In this document: positions 32,393 to 36,837 of the stretch, one piece after another | Position numbering within the stretch: the first letter of the stretch is position 1 | Layout of the letters: each line of letters opens with the position of its first letter | Origin: Cohnella lubricantis | GTDB lineage: Bacteria; Bacillota; Bacilli; Paenibacillales; Paenibacillaceae | DNA: 36,837 nucleotides | Assembly (NCBI RefSeq): GCF_014212015.1 | Contig: NZ_JACJVN010000050.1 | Location: 1-36,837 of the forward strand | Direction: 5' to 3' | Made by a program: the position numbers and the translations under genes | Notes under the pieces: model-generated | Database searches by the model: none | Seen by the model: the letters and a program-made list of their open reading frames with translations, nothing else | Told to the model about the DNA's origin: nothing

Positions 32393-33454
32393 ATGATCGT
32401 GATTACTTCACCCCATATTTCCGAAGAGAGAGTCGCAGAGATCGTTCACCAAATTGAGAAGACAGGCGTTCAAGCGCACGTGTCCCGCGGCGTCGACCGC
32501 ACCGTCATCGGCATTATCGGCAAGGCGGATCCGCAATTGGCGGAGCACATCCGCTCGATGCGCGATGTCGAGAACGTGATCAAGATCTCGAAGTCTTACA
32601 AGCTGGCCAGCCGCGACTTCCATCCGGACGATACGATCATTGAAGTGAAGGGCGTGAAGATCGGCGGCGATAATCTCGTGGTCATGGGCGGCCCTTGCGC
32701 GGTCGAGACGCCGGAGCAGATCGACGAGATCGCCCGTCTCGTGAAGGCGGCCGGAGGCCAAGTGCTGCGCGGCGGCGCGTTCAAGCCGCGCACGGGTCCT
32801 TACAGCTTCCAGGGCATCGGCATTGAAGGCTTGAAGTGGATGAAGGAAGCCGGAGACAAGTACGGCCTGCTCACGATTACCGAAGTGATGACGCCTGAGA
32901 CCGTCGAGGTCTGCGCCGAATACGCCGACATTCTGCAGGTCGGGACGCGGAACATGCAGAACTTCGATCTGCTTCGCAAATTAGGCACAATTCAGAATCC
33001 GGTGCTGCTGAAGCGCGGCTTCAGCGCGACCTACGATGAATGGCTGAACGCGGCCGAATACATTCTGGCGGGCGGCAACCCGAACGTTATGCTCTGCGAA
33101 CGCGGCATCCGCACGTTCGAGACCTACACTCGCAATACGTTCGATCTGGCGGCGATTCCGGTTGTTCAGCAGCTCTCTCACCTGCCGGTCATCGCCGATC
33201 CAAGCCACGCGACCGGCCGCCGCGAGCTGGTCGAGACGATGTCGAAGGCGTCCGTCGCGGCGGGAGCGAACGGTCTCATTATCGAGATGCATACCGATCC
33301 CGACAATTCGGCGACGGGCGACGGCGTCCAATCGCTGTTCCCGGACCAGTTCGCCAAGCTGCTCAAGGAGCTGGCGCAGCTTGCTCCGCTTATGGGCAAG
33401 CGTTTCGATACGGAGAAGGCGGCAGTTAGTGAATTCTTGACCTGGAAGAAGTAA
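32393..33454 (+). CDS. aroF: 3-deoxy-7-phosphoheptulonate (DAHP) synthase with N-terminal regulatory domain
   Basis: 353 residues. Residues 1-75 form a ferredoxin-like, ACT-type domain as in Thermotoga maritima DAHP synthase, where tyrosine or phenylalanine binds for feedback inhibition. The catalytic barrel of the type I-beta (KDO8PS-like) group follows: GGPCAVET, RGGAFKPRTGPYSFQG, LKRGF, DPSHATGRR and IEMHTDP. The Cys in GPC and the His and Glu of later motifs bind the metal. It joins PEP and erythrose 4-phosphate, the first step to aromatic amino acids. No chorismate mutase part is fused. ATG 32393 has AGGAGAG 9 bases upstream; GTG 32384 is too close. aroF is the common symbol for this family. 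Confidence 0.93.
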   Translation: MIVITSPHISEERVAEIVHQIEKTGVQAHVSRGVDRTVIGIIGKADPQLAEHIRSMRDVENVIKISKSYKLASRDFHPDDTIIEVKGVKIGGDNLVVMGGPCAVETPEQIDEIARLVKAAGGQVLRGGAFKPRTGPYSFQGIGIEGLKWMKEAGDKYGLLTITEVMTPETVEVCAEYADILQVGTRNMQNFDLLRKLGTIQNPVLLKRGFSATYDEWLNAAEYILAGGNPNVMLCERGIRTFETYTRNTFDLAAIPVVQQLSHLPVIADPSHATGRRELVETMSKASVAAGANGLIIEMHTDPDNSATGDGVQSLFPDQFAKLLKELAQLAPLMGKRFDTEKAAVSEFLTWKK

Positions 33455-33478
33455 GCTCGAGCAGCTTACCGCATGAAC

Positions 33479-33525
33479 AAGAGCCGTCTTCTAGGGCCGG
33501 ATTCCGGGCCTGGAAGGCGGCTCTT
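33479..33525 (+). terminator. Hairpin after aroF
   Basis: AAGAGCCG (33479-33486) pairs with CGGCTCTT (33518-33525), extended by a G-T pair and CTTC/GAAG. There is no T tract, so termination is likely but not sure. Confidence 0.6.
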
Positions 33526-33637
33526 CGAATTGATCACACGGGCAGTCCTAACGCTTGCCGCCCCGGCATGGGCTGTCATTCGATCCTATTCTTCCGGAGC
33601 GAAGCCGCGCATACTGTTCATCAAGGGAGGTGAGCGT

Positions 33638-34660
33638 ATGAAGCTTACGCTTGGCGTCTTGGATCAGTCTCCGATCGGGCCGGGAGAGAATGCGCAGGCG
33701 GCGCTGCGGCATACGCTGGAGCTGGCGAGTGCAACTGATCGCATGGGGTATTCGCGGTTCTGGGTGTCCGAACACCATAATGCGCCGGGGTTGGCCGGCT
33801 CGTCGCCGGAGGTGCTGCTGGCTGCGATCGGAGCGTACACACGCCATATTCGCATCGGATCCGGAGGCGTGCTGCTTCCGCATTACAGCCCTTATAAGGT
33901 TGCGGAGAATTTCCGCGTGCTTGAGGGGCTGTATCCGGGGCGCATCGATCTCGGTATCGGCCGCGCACCCGGCGGAATGCCGCTCTCGTCGGTCGCGCTT
34001 CGCGGCGGCGCGCCGAAGCAGCCGGACGAGCGGTTCCCCGAGTCGCTTCGGGAGCTTGCTTCTTATCTGGAGATCTCGCCTCCGCTGGGACGGGAGCATC
34101 CGCTCGCGGGGTTAAAGGCAACGCCGCTGGTGGAGACGGTGCCGGAGCTGTGGCTCCTCGGTTCGAGCGGTTATAGCGCGGCCGCTGCGGCACAGATGGG
34201 CAGCGGCTTCTCGTTCGCGCACTTCATTAACGGCTATGGGGGCCAGGGAGCCGTTCGTGATTATCGGAGACACTACCGTCCGGGTCCGCTTGGCGCGCAG
34301 CCGAAGGTGAATGTCTGCGTGTTCGTGATCTGCACGGATTCCGACGCGGCTGCCGAACGGGAAGCGTCTGCGATGGACCTGCGGCTTCTCTATCAAGAGA
34401 AGGGCGAGTTCGGCAAGCCGTTCCCGACGCCGGAGGAGGCGTCCGCTTACCCGTACAGCGAATGGGATCGCACGAGGATCGCCGAGAATCGGCAGCGGAT
34501 GATCGTTGGCGGCCCGGATCGGGTGAGGAGCGCGCTGACGGCTTTTGCGGCCAGCTATGGCGCAGAGGAGGTAATGGTCAACTGCCTCATGTCAGATTTC
34601 CGGCTGCGCATGCGCAGTTATGAGCTGTTGGCCGAGATGTTCCCGCAGAGACAGCGCTGA
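33638..34660 (+). CDS. LLM-class (bacterial luciferase-like) flavin-dependent oxidoreductase
   Basis: 340 residues. Family marks: LGVLDQSPIGPGE at the start, YSRFWVSEHHNAPGLAGSSPEVLLAAIGAYTRHIRIGSGGVLLP, YKVAENFRVLEGLYPGRIDLGIGRAPG, and LWLLGSSGYSAAAAAQMG. These belong to the FMN- or F420-binding TIM barrel of luciferase-like monooxygenases (the YwcH/YceB-like group). The substrate cannot be told. ATG 33638 has AAGGGAGGTGA close upstream; an ATG-frame start at 33473 falls in the aroF hairpin and is rejected. It is monocistronic between two hairpins. There is no partner flavin reductase nearby. Confidence 0.9.
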   Translation: MKLTLGVLDQSPIGPGENAQAALRHTLELASATDRMGYSRFWVSEHHNAPGLAGSSPEVLLAAIGAYTRHIRIGSGGVLLPHYSPYKVAENFRVLEGLYPGRIDLGIGRAPGGMPLSSVALRGGAPKQPDERFPESLRELASYLEISPPLGREHPLAGLKATPLVETVPELWLLGSSGYSAAAAAQMGSGFSFAHFINGYGGQGAVRDYRRHYRPGPLGAQPKVNVCVFVICTDSDAAAEREASAMDLRLLYQEKGEFGKPFPTPEEASAYPYSEWDRTRIAENRQRMIVGGPDRVRSALTAFAASYGAEEVMVNCLMSDFRLRMRSYELLAEMFPQRQR

Positions 34661-34870
34661 CCTCTTTCGCCAGTCTCACAACCGATCGCCTGCTTGCCGG
34701 CGGCGCTGCGCAGGCAGGCGAGAGGAACTGGCATGTTCGGATTCTCATCAGGAAGTTCAGAGGAATCTGTTACAAAGCGATGAAGAGGCCGGAATACCTA
34801 TCACCGCTGCACATGGATAAAGAAAACGCTTTAACGCTTGCTGGGAAAGGAAAGTAACCTTTTGCGAAAG
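34661..34870 (+). other. Intergenic stretch between the LLM gene and glnA
   Basis: No gene. A stem-loop follows the LLM gene: CCTCT/AGAGG (34661-34665 with 34721-34725) around CGCCTGC/GCAGGCG (34687-34693 with 34714-34720), without a T tract. A cre-like sequence, AGAAAACGCTTTAA, is at 34821-34834, 12 of 14 positions against the CcpA consensus. Confidence 0.4.
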
Positions 34871-34887
34871 TGTGAGGATAGCTTACA
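34871..34887 (+). promoter_or_regulatory. GlnR/TnrA-type operator upstream of glnA
   Basis: TGTGAGGATAGCTTACA fits TGTNA-N7-TNACA at all fixed positions. Its centre is about 73 bases before the predicted start; a TTACA half-site lies at 34905-34909 next to the -35. Confidence 0.65.
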
Positions 34888-34915
34888 CTTCCACAAAAAA
34901 TACCTTACATAACTA

Positions 34916-34945
34916 TTGACGCTCCCTAATAACGAGAATTATAAT
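34916..34945 (+). promoter_or_regulatory. Sigma-A promoter of glnA
   Basis: TTGACG (34916-34921) and TATAAT (34940-34945), 18 bases apart; start near 34952, leaving a leader of about 74 bases. Confidence 0.82.
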
Positions 34946-35025
34946 AGCGTCAGTTAGAAGGTTAAAGTAGAACGTTTAACACAAAGTAAGGACTTAATGT
35001 TCGGAAATGGGGAGGAAATTCGAAG

Positions 35026-36450
35026 ATGTCCGTTCAAAATGTATTGGATTTGATCAAGGAAAAAAACATCGAGTTCGTTGATTTCCGTTTCATCGACCTG
35101 TCCGGCCGCGCGCACCACATTACGCTTCCGGCTAGTGAAGTCGAAGCCGAGACTTTCGTTAACGGCGTTGCGTTCGACGGTTCCTCGATCCCGGGCTTCC
35201 GCGGTATCGAAGAATCGGACATGGTCATGATGCCTGATGCAGAGACGGCTTATGTCGATCCGTTCACGGCACATTCCACGCTGATCATTATGAGCAACAT
35301 CCATACGCCGGACGGCGAGCGCTATGAGCGCGACCCGCGTTCGATCGCTCACAAAGCCGAAGAGTATCTGCAACAAGCAGGTGTCGGCACCGACGCATTC
35401 TTCGCTCCCGAATCCGAATTTTTCATTTTCGACGAAGTTCGTTATGAGTCCACCATGAACTCTTCTTCCTTCTTCGTTGACTCTGAAGAAGCGGCTTGGA
35501 ACACGAACCGCAAAGAAGATGGCGGCAACCTCGGCTTCAAAGTAGGCGTCAAGGGCGGATATGTACCGGTCGCTCCGGTCGATTCCCAGCAAGACATCCG
35601 CAGCGAGATGGTTCGCCTGCTCCAAGAATCCGGTCTTCGCGTCGAGCGTCATCACCACGAAGTCGCTACGGCCGGCCAAGCGGAGATCAACTTCCGTTTC
35701 GACACGCTTACCAAGACAGCCGACAATCTCATGAAGTACAAATATATCGTGCACAACACGGCTCGCCAATATGGCAAAGTCGCCACGTTCATGCCGAAGC
35801 CTATGTTCGGCGACAACGGAAGCGGCATGCACGTTCATATGTCCATCTTTAACGAAGGTACGCCTTTGTTCTGGGAGAAGGGTGCGTACGCTAACCTTAG
35901 CGAAATCGCGCTGAATTATATCGGAGGTATCCTGTACCACGCTCCGGCCCTGATCGCCATTACGAACCCTTCCACGAACTCGTTCAAGCGTCTCGTTCCG
36001 GGCTATGAAGCGCCGGTTAACCTGGTCTTCTCCAAAGGCAATCGTTCCGCGGCCGTTCGCATTCCGGTTGCTGCGGTTACGCCGAAGGGCTGCCGTATCG
36101 AGTTCCGTACGCCGGACTCCACGGCGAACCCGTACCTCGCCTTCGCGGCAATGCTGATGGCAGGTCTGGACGGCATCAAGCGCAAGATCGACCCGCGCGC
36201 TCTCGGCTATGGACCGTTCGACACGAACATCTACGAACTGTCCGACGAAGAGAAGAAGGAAATTCGCAGCGTTCCAGGCACGCTCGATGAAGCTCTGGAC
36301 GCTTTGGAAGCCGACTATGCATTCCTCACCGAAGGCGGCGTCTTCACGAAGGAATTCATCGACAACTACGTCGGGTTCAAACGCGCCGAAGCCAAATCGG
36401 TTGCCATTCGCGTGCATCCGCACGAGTACGGCCTGTACTTCGATTGCTAA
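35026..36450 (+). CDS. glnA: Glutamine synthetase type I, long (beta-like) form
   Basis: 474 residues. Type I motifs: FDGSSIPGFRGIEESDM, APESEFFIF, NGSGMHVHMS, KRLVPGYEAPVNL and RIEFRTPDSTANPYLAFAAMLMAG. It makes glutamine from glutamate, ammonia and ATP. At 474 residues it is longer than the 444 of the Bacillus GS-I-alpha, and it contains the extra stretch GGYVPVAPVDSQQDIRSEM near 183-201 typical of the I-beta group. Tyr403 in NIYELSDEE aligns with the adenylylated Tyr of E. coli GlnA (NLYDLPPEE). No glnR lies next to it, unlike the glnRA operons of Bacillus. The ATG has GGGGAGG upstream. The GlnR/TnrA-type site points to nitrogen control. Confidence 0.95.
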   Translation: MSVQNVLDLIKEKNIEFVDFRFIDLSGRAHHITLPASEVEAETFVNGVAFDGSSIPGFRGIEESDMVMMPDAETAYVDPFTAHSTLIIMSNIHTPDGERYERDPRSIAHKAEEYLQQAGVGTDAFFAPESEFFIFDEVRYESTMNSSSFFVDSEEAAWNTNRKEDGGNLGFKVGVKGGYVPVAPVDSQQDIRSEMVRLLQESGLRVERHHHEVATAGQAEINFRFDTLTKTADNLMKYKYIVHNTARQYGKVATFMPKPMFGDNGSGMHVHMSIFNEGTPLFWEKGAYANLSEIALNYIGGILYHAPALIAITNPSTNSFKRLVPGYEAPVNLVFSKGNRSAAVRIPVAAVTPKGCRIEFRTPDSTANPYLAFAAMLMAGLDGIKRKIDPRALGYGPFDTNIYELSDEEKKEIRSVPGTLDEALDALEADYAFLTEGGVFTKEFIDNYVGFKRAEAKSVAIRVHPHEYGLYFDC

Positions 36451-36456
36451 TCAACT

Positions 36457-36500
36457 GCGGCATATGCCGCTAACAGGAGAGCTCCCTTCGGGGAGCTTTT
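36457..36500 (+). terminator. Terminator after glnA
   Basis: AGCTCCC (36480-36486) and GGGAGCT (36491-36497) with a TTCG loop, then TTTTCTTTT. A 14-base perfect palindrome, GCGGCATATGCCGC (36457-36470), lies just before it. Confidence 0.8.
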
Positions 36501-36574
36501 CTTTTGTTGATTGAAGGCGCTGAAGTGCTTGATGAGCTCTCTATTGGTGTCGAAATGTTATACGCGTTGGTTTA

Positions 36575-36837
36575 TCAGCCTAAGCCATCACCCGGGGGGA
36601 ATGGGAATTCCAGCATCCGCTCGTAGCTTGGCCGGCGGCCGAGATGCGTGCGGAACAGCGTGACGCCGCCGGCTGTCCAAGCGAGCGCATCGCTGACGCC
36701 GACGCTTGCGCCAGCCCCGGCGCCTGCGGCGTCCGCTGGCGCAAGCGCCGCGACGGCGCGGCGCCATGCGGCGGCGATCGCCGAAGGCTCGCCGCTGCCC
36801 GGCCCGCCGTTGCGCGCGAGCGTGACGTGCGCGCGCA
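36575..36837 (-). CDS. thpR: RNA 2',3'-cyclic phosphodiesterase (ThpR/LigT), 3' part
   Basis: Minus strand, open to the right edge, so only the last 86 residues are present and no start is in view. The piece begins at RAHVTLARN, the second H-x-T motif of the 2H phosphoesterase family. It ends with VTLFRTHLGRRPSYERMLEFPF, a typical ThpR C-terminus. The protein opens RNA 2',3'-cyclic phosphates and was formerly called 2'-5' RNA ligase. A low-complexity stretch LAPADAAGAGAGASVG lies in the middle, encoded by a 12-bp inverted repeat (36704-36715 and 36735-36746). It converges with glnA; the glnA terminator lies between them. Confidence 0.82.
   Translation of the reverse strand, partial: RAHVTLARNGGPGSGEPSAIAAAWRRAVAALAPADAAGAGAGASVGVSDALAWTAGGVTLFRTHLGRRPSYERMLEFPFPPGDGLG
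36704..36746. repeat. 12-bp inverted repeat inside thpR
   Basis: GCTTGCGCCAGC (36704-36715) and GCTGGCGCAAGC (36735-36746) are perfect inverted copies, 19 bases apart. They encode a low-complexity Ala/Gly loop. Confidence 0.7.

Noticed and set aside
34893..34909. A second full GlnR/TnrA site next to the glnA -35
   Set aside because: Only the TTACA half fits; the left half fails at three fixed positions.
34954..36423. A 489-codon open frame antisense to glnA
   Set aside because: It mirrors the codon pattern of a highly conserved gene, has no ribosome site and no recognisable motifs.

Overview
The window reads as chromosomal DNA of a GC-rich, endospore-forming Firmicute of the Paenibacillaceae type (Paenibacillus/Cohnella-like). 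The basis is the T-box and SAM-I leaders, the AGGAGG-type ribosome sites with several TTG/GTG starts, a ytxC-thrS pair as in Bacillus, a LiaFSR operon, a DUF3055 gene and GlnR/TnrA-type operators. I see no IS element, prophage, CRISPR array, tRNA or rRNA gene. The genus is an inference.

Layout. 1-4258: 3' part of an RluA-family pseudouridine synthase, a CxxC ArsC/Spx-family protein, an M50 membrane metalloprotease, a class I aminotransferase and a stand-alone 5'-3' exonuclease. 4314-7615: small unknown proteins, a DUF3055 protein, an HRDC-domain protein and a CorA channel. 7888-11522: SAM-I riboswitch with metA-metI-metC, making homocysteine from homoserine. 11614-15420: an EAL protein with a degenerate GGDEF half, mqnC (futalosine menaquinone route) and a membrane GGDEF protein. 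15503-18812: ytxC behind a sigma-E-like promoter, then T-box-controlled thrS. 18893-20166: an exported 3D-domain protein and an ECF-type sigma factor. 20264-23651: a soluble chemoreceptor-like protein, a coiled-coil protein and an ammonium transporter. 23801-26457: liaF-liaS-liaR. 26626-30736: htrA and an OmpR-type two-component pair. 30769-34660: ispH, a DUF2062 protein, DAHP synthase and a luciferase-like oxidoreductase. 34871-36450: a 474-aa glutamine synthetase. 36575-36837: the C-terminus of an RNA 2',3'-cyclic phosphodiesterase (thpR) on the minus strand.

Main discovery candidate. Four sites matching the GlnR/TnrA consensus TGTNA-N7-TNACA lie in promoter regions: on the core promoter of the soluble chemoreceptor gene (20264-20280), just downstream of the likely promoter of the coiled-coil gene (21814-21830), upstream of a consensus amt promoter (23635-23651) and upstream of glnA (34871-34887). 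The first three fall within 3.4 kb. This suggests that an undescribed cytoplasmic receptor, with its MCP signalling region in front of a Cache-like C-terminal half, and an unknown coiled-coil protein belong to the nitrogen regulon beside the ammonium transporter. The operators are read directly; the shared function is inference.

Other signals: a GTTCA repeat array at about 11-bp spacing before htrA, four AAGCGT hexamers at exact 8-bp period before the DAHP synthase gene, a 20-bp perfect palindrome between amt and liaF, a start codon buried in the thrS terminator hairpin, and an intrinsic terminator in the leader of the HRDC gene. Promoters and terminators were found by eye and many intergenic stretches carry none that I can support.
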